DNA of 64,000 nucleotides from Aquatica leii. Taxonomy: Eukaryota > Arthropoda > Insecta > Coleoptera > Lampyridae. Within the stretch, counting starts at the first letter, position 1. The number at the start of each line of letters is the position of its first letter. The position numbers were made by a program, and so were the translations under genes. The notes beneath the pieces are model-generated. The model had not been told where the DNA came from and did no database searches. It was given only the letters and a program-made list of their open reading frames with translations. Location: NCBI GenBank assembly GCA_035610365.1, contig CM069433.1, forward strand, positions 59,324,487 through 59,388,486, written 5' to 3'. This document shows, in pieces, positions 35,200 to 47,964 of this stretch.

Positions 35200-36290
35200 A
35201 ATAATTGCTATGTGGTCCATGCTTGAAATGGTAGCAACTGTACTGTTATTTTTAACATGACAGTCACATACAGAAAACTGAAAACAACTAACGTACGGCA
35301 TAAAAAACTAAGAAAAACAAATTTAATGAATAATAGTTTACGTAACAAGAGTCGAAAGTAAGAAATAGCATAACGAACGTTAATGCGACGCAAGCCCGCA
35401 CGGCCGAGCGTTGCATGTGAGTGAGTTATGCTATGATTCTTTCGACGAGAGTAACGTACATTTTTCTTTGTTGCCTTTTGTAAAATTACATTCTTTTTAA
35501 AAAGATTTTTAAAAAATCAACAATAATATAATGTTGCTATTACATTTATTACTAAATCTGTCAAATTTGACATTAACTTTGACATCGTTTTTTTTTCAAT
35601 TTTAAGCGAATTTCAAGATTTTTTAAATGATTTTTTCACCTGTCGCATAATCGTTCTAATATAATAATTGACTTTGAACACTTACTTTAATGTGGATTCC
35701 TAGTTTTTATTTTGCCACCCTAGAGCTTTTTTCGCTCATTACGCAACTACACTAACAAACGAATATTGACGTTTGCGATGTTGGCAGCACAAAAAATAGT
35801 TTTTGTGCTGCCAACATCGCAAACGTCAATATCCGTTTGTTAGTGTACTTACGTAATTAGCGCAAAAAGCTCTAGTGTGGCAAAATGAAAGCTAAAAATC
35901 TACGTAAAACTAAGTGTTCAAAGTCAATAATAATATTAGAATGATTATGCGACAGGTTAAAGTCAGTTAAAAGCTCTTGAAATTCAGTTAGAATTGGAAA
36001 AAAACTATATTAAAGTAAATGTCAAATTTGACAGTAATAAATGCAGTACCAACATTATATTTCTGATGTTTTTTTTATTTTTTCAAAAAAATTATATAAT
36101 TTTACAAAAGGCAGCACAAAAAATCATGTACGTTACTTTCGTCGAAAAGTACATCATAGCATAACTCACTCACATGCAACGCTCGGCCGTGCAACCTTGT
36201 GTCCATTACCGTTACCGTTCCGACATACTTTTTTGAAAGAAAACTTATGAGTTGTAAGTGACGGTGTTCTGACTATAAAAATTGCTCTAA
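35200..36290. mobile_element. Foldback (long palindromic) element
   Basis: A very long inverted repeat centred on the 4-nt loop 35796-35799. The inner arms (about 35740-35795 and 35800-35860) are nearly perfect. Further out the match continues with indels to GCACGGCCGAGC (35398-35409) pairing with 36181-36192, and weaker similarity persists to about 35210 and 36290. No ORF inside. The structure is that of a foldback/MITE-type DNA element, or of an inverted duplication of one. Confidence 0.8.
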
Positions 36291-36399
36291 GAAAACAAAA
36301 TTGTTTCGTTTCACCTTTGGGCCGATTTTCATCCTTATATAACTATAAAAATAATTTATTTGCATAATCGTTAGATTTGAATTTTTTTTGTGTACATAC

Positions 36400-37480
36400 G
36401 AACGCTGTATATCTACAATGAGTAATTTATTTTGCAATTATCAGTATTACTGTCACTACCAACTAAATTTGACAAAACTTTTTTATCGCATCATAGCCGA
36501 CATCCTTATTTAACACAACATCAATTTAATTTTAATGTTTTAATGTTTAATGTAGTAACTGATATTGAAGTGGCATCTTTATCAAATGAATTAATAACTT
36601 TTACAAAATTGTGTAAATCATCGGCATAAAATGACGCTGCCTCAATCTTTGTACCTCAACGAGTAATGATGGGTTCTTGAGGTAATGTGTGTCTACCATG
36701 ATTGTTTTATAGTTTAACACTAAAGCTGATGCTTTTAAAAACACCTGCTTTTTAAAAAATATTTAAAAAACATAATTCCACATTGAATGTTTTAATTACA
36801 AACAAAAATTTACCTAAGCTAATTAATTTGATGAGCTGGGAAGTAGGTCTCCGACAGTTTCGGCAACTCTGTTCACACCGTGTGCAAGACATGTTTAATG
36901 CAAAAACTTTAGATAAAATACTTCTAAATTTTTGTGACACCATGGATCATATAAGGTGCGTCGGTGAGCAGCAATAAAACCCTAGTATTTATGTATGCCA
37001 ACACAAAACAAAGTTTAAATGTCATTGATAAATTGACAAATCGCTTTATGATTTGTCGCCAACAAATACTTGCAAGCAATTAGAAATGGTTTAGAGGTTT
37101 TGTTATCAAGTTTATCAATCAAAACATTGGCTGAGTAAATACTGAGAATATTAGGTAAATCTTAAACATAAAAGAAACTTACAAAAAATAACCACCTTGT
37201 GCATCCGTCGTTTCGTCAACAACAATGTAGACATAATCACCTTTAAAAGCATTTTTAATTTTGATTAATTTGTAATATTTCAGGAAAATAATTTTTTCTC
37301 AGTGTTTTAATCCTAAATATTATGCTTAGTATGTTTGTATAAAAAATGTTTTAATTTTACACTTTAGTTTACTAAGTAGAATATTTGGAACAAATGAACA
37401 CATAATTCTTAGGAAAATGTTGATTTATTGTTGATTTCAAGTGGAGTTGTGAGAATGTTTTCTTTTGTTTTCAGTTTTTT
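36400..37480 (-). pseudogene. hAT-family transposase relic (CGGBP1-like group)
   Basis: Minus strand in broken frames. In order: FLYKHTKHNI (about 37390-37420), then DYVYIVVDETTDAQGG (about 37210-37260, catalytic VDETTD block), LLLTDAPYMIHG (about 36940-36975), TCLAHGVNRVAE (36860-36895), and an EPIITR-GT block with IEAASFYADD (36620-36680). This order matches the insect hAT transposases related to CGG-repeat-binding protein 1. Transposition would need the catalytic Asp/Asp/Glu; the protein is split by many stops. The BED finger is not clear, though 37480-38260 may hold its remains. Confidence 0.72.
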
Positions 37481-38980
37481 TGAAAAGCGTTTGTGTAAAC
37501 ATCTACAAAAAAAACAAAATTAATTTTCTGCGGTGTTTTATCTGCATAAACATAAATGCAAATACATTATTGTACAACGATTTATCTTTTAATAAATTAT
37601 TATAAAAGTCATTTACAAGAAAAAAAATATTAAAGGTATATTTACAAATTTTTACGAAAATAAAGTAATTGAGTCTTTTTCTAAAGTTACAAATTAATTT
37701 GAATACAAAACAATGTAAACTTATTCTGACTTTTTTGTTTAAACACTTTCTATGCAAGACTCAGTAAGCTAAACGTTAATTCACCATTGTGAAGTAATTA
37801 CTACTTAGCGAACAGTGTTGTTCGTAACTTAACATGTTGTGTTCGCTAAACGTATCTATTGTTCGAATTTGCTGTAATATGCAAATTATATAATTTTACA
37901 ACCTACCAGTTTTGGTACGAGAAACCAAAAATATTTTGTGTTGTTTAAAATCTGACACTCGTTTGGAAGTAAACCGCAGTACGTCGGGTGTGAAAATACG
38001 TAATAATTGCTTACAGGTCATATCAGCACCGATATCAGATTGAAACTTTATTACTTTTGGACTAATTAAAAGACGACTCACAGTACATGACCACAAATAT
38101 TCAAATAGTATAGAATTGTTTAGATAAATATTAAATAGTCAGCATAAAACGAAATAGTTTTTTAAACTTTTTCTAGAATGGCAAAATACACCAAAACTGC
38201 ATTTATGGCAAAAAATGGCAAAGTGCAATTTATCCGGTCTTTATTTATTAGTATGAGATACGTTCCTAAATCTATATTCGTCTTTTCGAAATACTGCCAA
38301 CATTAACCACAGCTCTAGAATTCTGGAAAACATGACTACCTGATAAACCATTCTAAAGCAACAACCCTTTTCTATACTGCCGGAAAGGCTAACGTACCCG
38401 CAAATTACAACAAGAAGGCGTTGCTTTAGTTTGCAAATTAATGTCAGGGCTTTTTTAATTAGTTAATTTCGAATGACGAACGACTTAGACTCCGCGTTTT
38501 TAAGCAGATACAGTTTAAAATAAATTTGTATAAACAGTTTGTTATAAATATTTTTACTTCTAGTTTATCGAGTAATTATAAAATCCAAGGGTATCTCAAG
38601 ACAGTAAAATACAGCAGAGCCTTGCTACCTTTAGACGTCGCGCTTTTTATTGTATCAAATCTTTATTTTTAAGAATTCCAGTTACTTGCTGTTTTTTTTA
38701 ATAGATTAATAGTTATGCATAGCTTATGATTTGTCAACGTGTAGGGTAAAATTAAGATGAGTAGAACAACTATAAACGAAGCTAACGATTACTTTACTTA
38801 CAAAGCAGTTTGCAAATACTAAAAATACGAAACTCATATTCTTTTGACATATATACTATAATTTTAATTGATACACTTTAGCTGAAAGGAAATCATAAAA
38901 CAAACTTAAAAAACGCTTATTAAGGTTTTATTGCAATCACGTCAAATAATATGAGTTTACTTGTAGTCGGAATTCTATTA
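37480..38980. other. Unassigned tract between two hAT relics
   Basis: Contains a 66-codon minus-strand ORF (37896-38096) without a known motif and AT-rich stretches. Could be the N-terminal part and flank of the minus-strand hAT element, but I cannot show it. Confidence 0.3.
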
Positions 38981-38984
38981 ATGA

Positions 38985-39690
38985 AAAAGCAGGTCCATCT
39001 ACTAAAAATTAACAAAAACTGAAAGAAATTGAGGTGGAAGTTTCTAAGGAATGTTTAATAAATGCGTGCGTGAAACTGTAAACGAAAGACCATTATCGTT
39101 GATAAATGACAGGATTTAAAAAAATCAGTAATCTTTGGGTTGCAGAAAAAAAACAAAATATTTGTATGTCGCCAGAAACTATTAAAAAATACATAAATAA
39201 AAAATATCTTTAGGTATGATCCCAAATAATACACAAAACAAACAACAAAATTTTGAGTCTCAAAGTAGAAGCTGTTACAAGACTAGATCGTTCTTTTTTA
39301 GGATAAACTTACAATACATTTTTGAAGGAACGATTGTATTAAGAACTGTGGGTATAAAAAACCTGAAAGAACGTCACTCAGGTAACTTACTTTTATGTAT
39401 AATCAACATTAAGACAAAATAAATGTGTTTCAAACATCTACATAGCATTATTTTTGTTTTTTTGTGTGTTAATAATTATGTTTTTTCGCTTCGCTAAATA
39501 TTTAAAAGAAATTATTAGTAAAATATACAAAAAATACCAATTAAAAAGAAATCAAATATATACGGTTACAACGGATAACGCGTCGAACATGATTAAAGCA
39601 ATTAAAGTGATGACATCAGCTGGTAGAGAAATGAAGGTGATAGAGGTTGATGAGAAAGAGAAAGAAATCCTAAACGTTTAGTTCCGTTTC
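38985..39690 (+). pseudogene. Second hAT-type transposase relic, different family
   Basis: Plus strand, frameshifted. Blocks in order: an ACVKL…RPLSLIND region (39060-39115), MSPETIKKYINKKY (39175-39210), LKVEAVTRLDRSFLGINLQY (39255-39315), LRTVGIKNLKERHSG (39335-39385), and in the open frame 39454-39681 KYLKEIISKIYKKYQL then QIYTVTTDNASNMIKA. The TTDNASNM block holds a catalytic Asp of hAT enzymes, and RLDRSF corresponds to the first Asp block. The C-terminal dimerisation region is missing. Confidence 0.72.
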
Positions 39691-39990
39691 TTCTTTAGCA
39701 GAATATTTGTTTTTTTTGCTTTAAAATAAAATAACAATTTTTTTTCTTTTCCGCTGTTTTCAGTTCTTTTCTATTATCACAAAAGCCTGAAAAATTATTA
39801 CTTAACACTAAAACATACTACTAGAAAAAATAAATTTAAAAAGAGATTGGTAAATACTAATATCTATAAACATTGTAAAACAATGTGATAAGTATTGGAT
39901 GTTAAAGTGATTCATTATTCGTATAGTTAAAATTAGAATATTAAAGTATTCTCCACTGTTAAAAAAGTTTTTTATTTGTTTTTTTAATAG
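39690..39990. other. AT-rich sequence, probably decayed 5' LTR
   Basis: Only its last 33 bp are shared with the 3' LTR near 44 kb; the rest is not clearly alignable by eye. Confidence 0.35.
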
Positions 39991-39992
39991 AA

Positions 39993-40025
39993 TGTTCGAT
40001 TTTGTATTATAGTTTTAATACATAA
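39993..40025 (+). repeat. 5' LTR end of gypsy (mag-like) element
   Basis: 33 bp (TGTTCGATTTTGTATTATAG and on) that recurs with one mismatch at 44002-44034. It is followed by TTTGGCGACGAG (40031-40042), which has the form of a primer binding site of mag/SURL-type elements. Confidence 0.6.
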
Positions 40026-40042
40026 TATCAATTTGGCGACGA

Positions 40043-40740
40043 GTCTTCAAACTTGCGCGTTTGCAATCATTTTCGTCCGTGTCCGAAAATAATAAAGTTA
40101 TACGTGCGTACGTTGTAGCGAAGGTTAATAAAGTCCCGTCAGTTGGATTGGCAGTCAATAGTCAAGAAATGTCGCTATTAGAATTTATTAAACAGTTAAA
40201 CCCTAAAGTTTCGAAAGTAACACTGTATTTAGAACTGGTAACTGGTCAAAATGTCAGTGTTCTAGGAGAAGCTATGATACATGTTAATTTTGGTAGTCAG
40301 AATTTCAATTTACTTCTTGTAATATTAAGAGACAACCATAAGGTTGAAATTGGTTAAATGTTTTGTATCCTGAATAGAGAAAACAAAATAAATTCTAGTG
40401 AGATGTATAAAATTCAGAATGTCAGTCACACAACAGAATCTTCAAAGCATTATAGAATTTTCCAAGTCTAATGTACAGAAAGCATCAAGTTTCATTTTTA
40501 TTTTGAAATCCTAATATAAAAATGTGTTCAGTGTAAATTAGAAGTCAAGTATTAAAAATACCGAAGTCGAGTTAAATTTGAAAGGTGTGCAGACAGTTTT
40601 TCATAGAGCGTATGGCATGCCATTTGCTTTGAGAGACAATGTTGAATCAGAATTGTTGAAAATGTTAAATGTAGAAAAAGGTTTTTAAATCCTTTGCCCC
40701 TCTAGTATTGTAGTTATGTGTACAGCTATTTGTCAAGAAA
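40043..40740 (+). pseudogene. gypsy protease and RT N-terminus relic
   Basis: The ORF at 40061-40357 ends with LVTGQNVSVLGEAMIHVNFG, the C-terminal part of a gypsy aspartic protease; its active-site DTG is not seen. After broken frames, 40555-40680 reads VFHRAYGMPFALRDNVESEL, the conserved start of gypsy RT (usual form …AYPVPFALR..VEAEL). The RT core is then lost and a minus-strand LINE begins near 40870. Gag is also absent, so this copy was reduced before or after the LINE inserted. Confidence 0.75.
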
Positions 40741-40869
40741 GACGATTTGTTTTTATGTATGAAGTACAATAAATAAATATTGAAGGTAGAAGCATAATTT
40801 TAAATTTACAAGATTGACCATGATCTTTAAAATGTAAATGGGCTAAGAACTTGAAAACTTTCTTACCAT

Positions 40870-42670
40870 ACAAAAGATGGGAATGAAATGGAGAAAAATA
40901 ACATGACTTAAGCGTGGGTGTGCTGATACAACTTTTTAAATTCTTTGAATAAACGTAGCTTTTCCTAATTTACCCATAAGGCAATCAACGTGTCTGTTCC
41001 AGCAAATTTTTGCGCTATTGCCAGATGTAATATTTGGATTAGAAGAAAACGTGATTAATTGTGTTTTTTCTGTGTTTAGTTTTAGGTTATTGTGAGCGAA
41101 CTACTTATGAGCAAATTGTAACGAACTGTGGCTCGTAGTATTTAATAATTTACAGTTCTTATCGGAAACGGAAAGATGTGTCATCAGCGTAAGCAATACA
41201 TTGATTTGGTTGGATATATTGAAAAAAGTCATTTATATAAATTATAAAAAATAAAGGCCCTAAGATACACCCTTGTGGCAAATCTTGTTGCGTGGTTAGT
41301 AATTTTGAGTAAGTATTATTGTTCATGACACATTGTTTCTTGTTATAAAGGTAAGAATGTTTTAGCAAGATCTCTGATACCAAACATCTCTAATTTATTA
41401 AGTAAAAAATTAAAAGATACGCAGCCGAAAGCTTTGGAAAAATCGCATAAGATTAGTGTTGCGTGTTCGCCCTTCTCAACACATTCAATTATAATGGAAA
41501 TTAATTTGGATACAGCTTGAGTAGTGAAGTGGTTTTTACGAAAACCATATTAAGCGGGACTTAACAGAGTAAAGTTTTCAAAGTAGTTAAACAGCCTATA
41601 ATTTAAAATAATTTCAAAAATTTTAGAGAATATTGGAATAATGGTAATAGGTCTGTAGTTATTTAAGGCATTTTTATCACCTTTTTTAAATAATGGAACG
41701 ACAACACTGATTTTAAATACCTCAGGGTAGTTGCTTTCTAAAATGCATAAATTAAAAAGAGTCACCAAATAATCCGCATAAATATGAATTGTATCTTTAA
41801 CTATAATTAAGTTGATACCGTAGTAGTCAGTAGTGCAGGATTTCTTTAGTTGAATGACTGCACGAATAACATCACATTTGGAAATCGGTAGTAAGAAAAA
41901 CGTACCGTTTAAAGATTTGAGATGTTTGATAACAGAAAAACTTTTAAGGGTATGTTTTGGCAGGTTTTTAGTTATTTGACTGACCGTGTTTACAAAATAA
42001 GTATTGAAGTTTTCGGCAGTAAAGAACGACCGATTTTTGTATGAGATAGATTTATTTCTTTCAAAATTTCCAGGCATCCTTAACCGTGCTTTTGTATTTG
42101 CTTAAGAATTCGTCATAGGTTTTTTTTTCTATATAAATTGCCCTGCGATACTGCTTTTTAAAAATCTTGTACTCATTGTAGATGTTATTTACGTCATAGA
42201 TTGTTTTAATTCAGTTGAGGGTGTTTCGCATATCTTTTAGCCTGTTGTTGAACCAATAAACCGAGAGTTTCTTATTATTGCTGTTTTTAAAACGCCAAGG
42301 AAAATGAACTGAAGCTAAAGAAAAAATGTTTACCAAAAAGTTGGAATTTTTTTCAGAATAGCTATTAACGTCCCACTTAAAATTAGGCAAATCAAATTTA
42401 AAGTTATTTCTACTATTCATAGTAAATGATCTAAGCCTAACGGGTAATTTTACAGTTCTGAGATATAAATATCAAGTAGTAACCTCTGTGGTCTGACAAG
42501 CAAGGGTCGGTTACGCCATTTAAAAAATTCGAAAAACTGCTCAGAAGGATCTGAAAAATTCCAAAGAATGTTGTCGACGCAAGTAGCAGAGTTTGCTGTC
42601 ACTCTAGTGTAGTCTTTAATTTTTAGACAAATTACATTTCGTCGGGGTGGCCCAATAATGTTAGTGACAA
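40870..42670 (-). pseudogene. LINE ORF2 relic inserted in the gypsy element (endonuclease end plus RT)
   Basis: Minus strand. It starts with an endonuclease C-terminal block (TCVDNILWNFSD, about 42570-42600), linker with YWFNNRLKDMR (42220-42260), then RT: YPEVFKISVVVPLFKKGDKN and NNYRPITIIPIFSKIFEII (41640-41720), YGFRKNHFTTQAV and LCDFSKAFGCV (41400-41560; motif-A Asp kept), PQGCILGPLFFIIYINDF and YADDTSF (41165-41290; catalytic Asp pair kept). A thumb region in another frame runs toward 40900. Several frameshifts. Motif style is Jockey/CR1 superclade. No poly(A) tail found at the 40870 end. Confidence 0.85.
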
Positions 42671-42683
42671 AACATAAAATCTT

Positions 42684-43625
42684 ATTTTAAGAGACGTCAT
42701 GAATTATCTGTACAGCAGGACTGTATTCTTGTAGGTAGTAAGGCTGTTATTCCTAAAGTTTTAAGAAGAGAAGTTTTGATCTCTTTCACGCATAGTGGTA
42801 TTGTTCGATCCAAAATGCTTATGCGTAATTACTGTTGGTGGCCTAAGATGAATGTTGATATAAAAAAGTTTATATCTTTATGTGATATTTGTCAACAGTG
42901 TCAGAATTGTACGAATTCTAATAAACAAACTTTTTTAATGTTTATATAAATTTCTTTTAGAAATTTAAATGTACATTTTTGGTATTGGTAGATCAAAATT
43001 CTAAATGGTTTGAGGTTAAGCTAATGAAAAACGGAACTAATGCATTAGAAACCATTCTAAAATTAAAAAACATTTTTTCTACATTTGGTCTTCTAGCCGA
43101 ATTAGTTTCTGACAACGGTTCATTGGTTAGTTCCACTGAATTTGTGTCCTTTTGTCAGGCTAATAGAATTAAACCTGTCAAGGCTCCCTCCAACCATCTA
43201 CAAAGCAATGGTTTAGCGGAGAGAACGGTACAGACAGTAAAAAAAGGCTTAAAAAAGCACTTTTTGGTCATAGAAAGGAAGACATTTTAGAAAATAATGT
43301 TTTGCTTAAATTGTATAGTTATCTGGTTACCTATCAAAATACTTCTTTCTCGAGCACTGATGTTTCACCAACGATATGTGTTTTCAAAAATAGACTTAAG
43401 ACTAGATCCGATTTGTTAAAACCTTCTTGTCATGACAAGTCTATAAATTTAGGCAGTTTTGTGAGAAAACAAATTTTGTTTAAGAAAAATGAAAATGCTA
43501 TTGTCAAAAATAAATATGCAAAGTTATGGAAAAGAGGTAGGGTAGCAAAAGTGCTAAGGTTATGTACATATTTGGTTAGGATTGGGGATAATATTAGGTT
43601 TGTTCACAAATAAGAATGATTGAAC
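42684..43625 (+). pseudogene. gypsy integrase (continued from 40740)
   Basis: The zinc-binding domain is open from about 42684: VLRREVLISFTHSGIVRSKM, NYCWWPKMNVDIKKF and CDICQQC. A stop and a gap near 42945-42975 remove the segment that normally carries the first catalytic Asp. The core resumes at 42979 with LVLVDQNSKWFEVKLMKNG, VSDNGS (second catalytic Asp) and NGLAERTVQTVKKGLKK (catalytic Glu). After a frameshift near 43290 the C-terminal domain reads KTRSDLLKPSC…KRGRVAKVLRLCTYLVRIGD. The frame shown from 42979 begins without ATG. Integrase inserts cDNA into chromosomes; this copy is dead. Confidence 0.85.
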
Positions 43626-43879
43626 ACTTCCATGCTTCATCGATGAAGTGATGAATAATAATGAGGTCAGTTAAAGTTAGCTCTGGGGTTAATTCTAACG
43701 ATACATTTGATAAAGTTGAAGCCCTGTTAAATGTTGGTAATTCTGATGATGGATTAAAATGTGGCAGTGATTCAAATTTAGACGTAGATCATACCTTGGA
43801 TCAAACGTTGCCCAGAATAATACGATTCTGCAGAATAATTAAATCTCCTAAAAGATTGAAACTTTAATAAGTAGGGAAA
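43626..43879 (+). pseudogene. gypsy pol C-terminal tail and polypurine tract
   Basis: Short acidic open frame 43661-43867 with IKSPKRLKL at the end, the likely Pol tail (many mag/gypsy elements end with an R.RK.P.RL motif). GTAGGGAAA (43871-43879) is a plausible polypurine tract. Confidence 0.5.
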
Positions 43880-44034
43880 TGTTGTAGTATTTAAGTTATG
43901 TTAGGTGGCGAAAAACAATCTTCTCAAAAAAAAACAGAATGTGAAAATGTCAATTTTAGTAAATCGACATGTAACTTAATTTTGTAGAATGTTAAATAAG
44001 GTGTTCGATTCTGTATTATAGTTTTAATACATAA
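43880..44034 (+). repeat. 3' LTR of the gypsy element
   Basis: Starts TGTTGTAGTATTTAAG after the polypurine tract and ends with the 33-bp word shared with 39993-40025. At about 155 bp it is short, either naturally or by deletion. Confidence 0.55.
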
Positions 44035-44039
44035 CGTCA

Positions 44040-46925
44040 CACAATAAATTAAAGTAAAAAAAATAAAATTATTTTTAACAGTAAAAAATATTCTAATACT
44101 AGATATTGTTATGTTTTCTGTTAACATTATTTTTGATATATTTTAATGTAACTTTTAGTTCTGATATACACTTATATAAGCATCTAAAAAATTTGTTTTT
44201 ATAATGTGCGTTTATCAAATGTTTAAATTTAAATTTAATATCTTTGTGACCAAAACAATTTTACATGTAAATGTTACACTTTTTTAGTTTTTATGTATAT
44301 ATAAATGTATACATTAGTAATGACCATTAATAAAAGTGTTTGGTTTTTAAGATTATTTACGATTTTAGCAGCTAGATTTAACATCAGGTTTACGCGCGGT
44401 CTAATGTACTTTTTTGATGTTGAACGTAAAACGAAGTAAAACATTTGTATTTTATATATACATACGTTTATAAATACTATTTGTAGACGTAAAAAATAGT
44501 TGTCATAGTCAATATTAATAATAAAATAGTTTGCCTAAATGAATGTTATCAATATATTTTTATTTAATTTTAAATAAAAAAGAATTGCTGTATTTGTATT
44601 GTTATAACATGCAAATGCATGACAAAGAATACCTAACTAAATTTGTTTTTTATTACATTACGTATTTAACATAATTATAGTAGTTCTAAAAACATGAAGT
44701 TATAAAAATCTATATATATTTAGTAAATTATGCATTTTATAAGTTCATACAATACTAATGTTTAAACAAATAGGAATTAACAAATATGTATAAAACTGCA
44801 ATTACTTTGTTTATATAACTATAAGTGATTAATAAGAAACACTTTTACCCAATTATGTTAATGGATTACTATAGATTTAAATTCTAAAACTCTCGATAAG
44901 TTTTAAATATTTTATTATAAAATTGTATGATACTACTGTAATTTTCTTGTTTGATAGATATTTATAATTTTTACTGGTCACGTAGGAAAATGTCCAGCTG
45001 AAAACTTGATTACAGAGTAAGAATAAAGAAAGTCTTGAATTACTTAGTAATGGATACATAGAATCTTACGGTAAAATTTCTTTAAACACGTAAACACTAT
45101 GCTTTAAAGAATGGACTTACAAGTAAAATAAAATTTCTAAGAAATTGTATTTATGTTATAATAATTATTTATTTTTAATTACAAATATTTATACACGCAT
45201 TGATTTAGATATTGACTTGGCGTTACTTCTGTCACTTCTACTTTCGTTTGAGATAAAAGCTAACAACTTTTAGACAAGAATTGTTTTTTAACCTTAAGGT
45301 TGGTAATATAAACCAAAACTTTTACAAGCCACTTTGAATTCTCTTAAATTTCTTAGAAGGGCAAAAGTTCACAACTCTATATGAGAAACGCTTTAGGGCT
45401 ACAACTCTGAACAAAAGTTTCTTAGCATTGCAACTGTCCTTGTGTTTGTTTTTTAATTTTGAAGAAATCAAGAAATGTATTTAAGTCTTATTTACGTTAA
45501 ATTTATTATCTTATCCTAAATAATTTTTTTTTTAAATTAAGCTATTTATATTATTGTATTCTGATTTACTTAAATAACAATAATAATATGTAAAGTATAT
45601 AATAAAAAACAAACTAATAAAAATTTTGATAAATGTTTTGTACTGTTTGTAACAGTTGGTTGCATAGAATCTATAACTACCAAAATAAAAGTTATTATTA
45701 TCTATTGCTTAAAATTATTTGGAAATTATAAATGTTATGGTTTTATTTTACTATGTAAATCATCTTAAATCGCTATGTAAAAGTTATAAGATTAAACTTT
45801 TTTTTATATTAACGTAATCAACAGTTTAAAAAATTACAAAAAATAATAGTAAAATATAAAATGGTTGTAATAGTTTAATATATACCAAGGCTGGGAATTA
45901 TATGATTTCAACCTAAATGATATCGCGAGATATAAGTTGTTTTTCTCAGCCGAGGTCTATACACAATTTTTTCTACGACTAGAATTATTAAAACCATTTT
46001 ACCTGTTACTAAATCAAACTCAAAATTTTAGTTTTGTGTCATTAGTTTAATAGCTTTAATTTTGACGTAATTCAAAATTGTGATTTACAGCACAAAAATA
46101 AACAAATAACTAAGCTTTTATTGCTAAAGTTTTTTTAAGTTATTTAAAAACATTATTTATTTAATGAACGATTTACATTCTTAAAACAATATTAAATTAA
46201 ATCTCTTGCCCTTTGTAAACTTTTTTTCTTTAAAACGGTTATAGAATTATAAGAAAGAGTAATTATACTTATTATTAATCAGTAGTTAATAATAAGATAT
46301 TATTCGCCTGCGCTTAAAAAAGTGCTGCTTTACAATCTAGTATTATACGTAATAATAAAAGCATATACAACTAGTAGCCGAGAACATAATTTATTGTTTA
46401 TTTATTAATAATTTTGTATTTTAATTAAAAGAACGCAAAATGTTATAAACAAAATAATATCATTCATACAGCATTAATAGAAATAAATACGAAGTAAAAC
46501 TAATTAATAAATGATTACATTAGACATGAAAAATATATAAATAATACAAAAAAACAAGATAATTAAAAAATACTTATTCAAACTTACAGTTAGTCACACA
46601 TAACTTCTATATAAACAATGTTCTGATGCTTAACTTTAACTGTAATATTGTTGTGTTAACTTTGCCGGACAATCTACAACCCGTACTGTCTACTGTAGAT
46701 TTTTCTACTAAAAAAACTATCCTACTAAAAATTTGTCAAAATAATAACCCCAGCCTAATATTTCCTCTAGATGCACCTGCAGTTTTTCTTTGACTGTTGA
46801 AAAGGAAAGTGTAATATTCGGAAGTTTTGTCGTACAGAAAACGTCAACGCGAGTTTTTTGTAACGAATTATTTCTTGCAAATGTTAAAAATTATTTATTA
46901 CTTATAAATACACTTTTATCAAGGA
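44040..46925. other. AT-rich intergenic DNA
   Basis: No gene seen. 45210-45430 is less AT-rich, without an open frame. A modest hairpin (GGCTGGGAA with TTCTCAGCC) lies at about 45890-45955. Confidence 0.5.
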
Positions 46926-46929
46926 TAAA

Positions 46930-47960
46930 ATAAAATTTAAAAATAAAAAGCAATTGACACAGTATGAGTTGGAAGGCTCCCTGGTTATATTACCTATGAA
47001 TACTGAGGAAGAGATGGGAGGTAAAGCAAACTTTTCAAAACACAAACACTTTTTCAAAAATATTAGCTTTTATAAGTTTATTGTTTCTTTCTAGGTGTAA
47101 GAAACGAAACCAAAATCATACTTTGGAATTGTAAACGATATACGGAACGCGGTCTGCAATATTCCGAACGTGCATGAGTTACTACAGATTCCTTTTTCTG
47201 CTGCCGCCATTAACAAACAAATTGATTACAGTATAGTTCATTTCAGACAGTTTCGTAAAGAATTGCAGAGTAGTTCTATGGGTGAATTTGTGAGCATCGA
47301 TACAATGTTAATATATTTTAGGGACAGCGTATTTTTCTTCATTACGTACCTAACAAATCTGTAAAATATAGTTTAACCCCAGAAACGTTTTGTACCATAA
47401 CTGACTACTAGACACATTATTAAAAACTTTTGATTTTCTTTCAAAATAAAACAAAAATATTGGTATGACTGCATTTATTAGTAGTGAAACTTATATGTAT
47501 TCAGTACATACTGTAATTACTTAAGCCAAAATGCATTCTTTTACTCCGGTCTTCAGAACACACATTCAAGTTACATTAATCATAATATTGTTTTGTGTCA
47601 ATTATAACTGATTACAACATACGTGGGTGTAGATAAAATAGACAAAATGTGTAATACGTATTCTGTTGGTAGAAGAACAAGAAGATGGTTTTCTTTTTCC
47701 AGCTGTTGAACATAGTAATAATCAATAGTCAAATTTTATGTACCGCCACTTTCTTTCTCGTCAATAAGACCAAACGAGCTACAATTACATTTTTGTCTAC
47801 AGATACTAAACATTTCCTATCTAGTCACCAAAAATTGAACCGCAAGTAAACAAAGAACTACCTATGAAAGTTCGAATCAGGTTTTTTATCAGGAACAGAA
47901 GAAAACTTCTAGTAAATAAGGCTACTTTCCAAAAATGTTTGTGTTATACTTCATGATTTC
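46930..47960 (+). pseudogene. piggyBac-type transposase relic
   Basis: Broken frames. The ORF at 47170-47364 has INKQIDYSIVHFRQFRKELQ, then EFVSIDTMLIYFRDS, matching the first catalytic Asp block of piggyBac (usual form SIDExMIxFxGR). A YVPNKSVKYSL block follows in another frame (about 47343-47375). Near 47618-47690 YVGVDKIDKMCNTYSVGRRT matches the GGVDxxDxxxxxY catalytic motif, with both Asp residues kept but one Gly changed. FFFQLLNIVIINSQIL follows. No TTAA-flanked terminal repeats were found. Different family from the copy at 49-51.4 kb. Confidence 0.7.
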
Positions 47961-47964
47961 TTTT

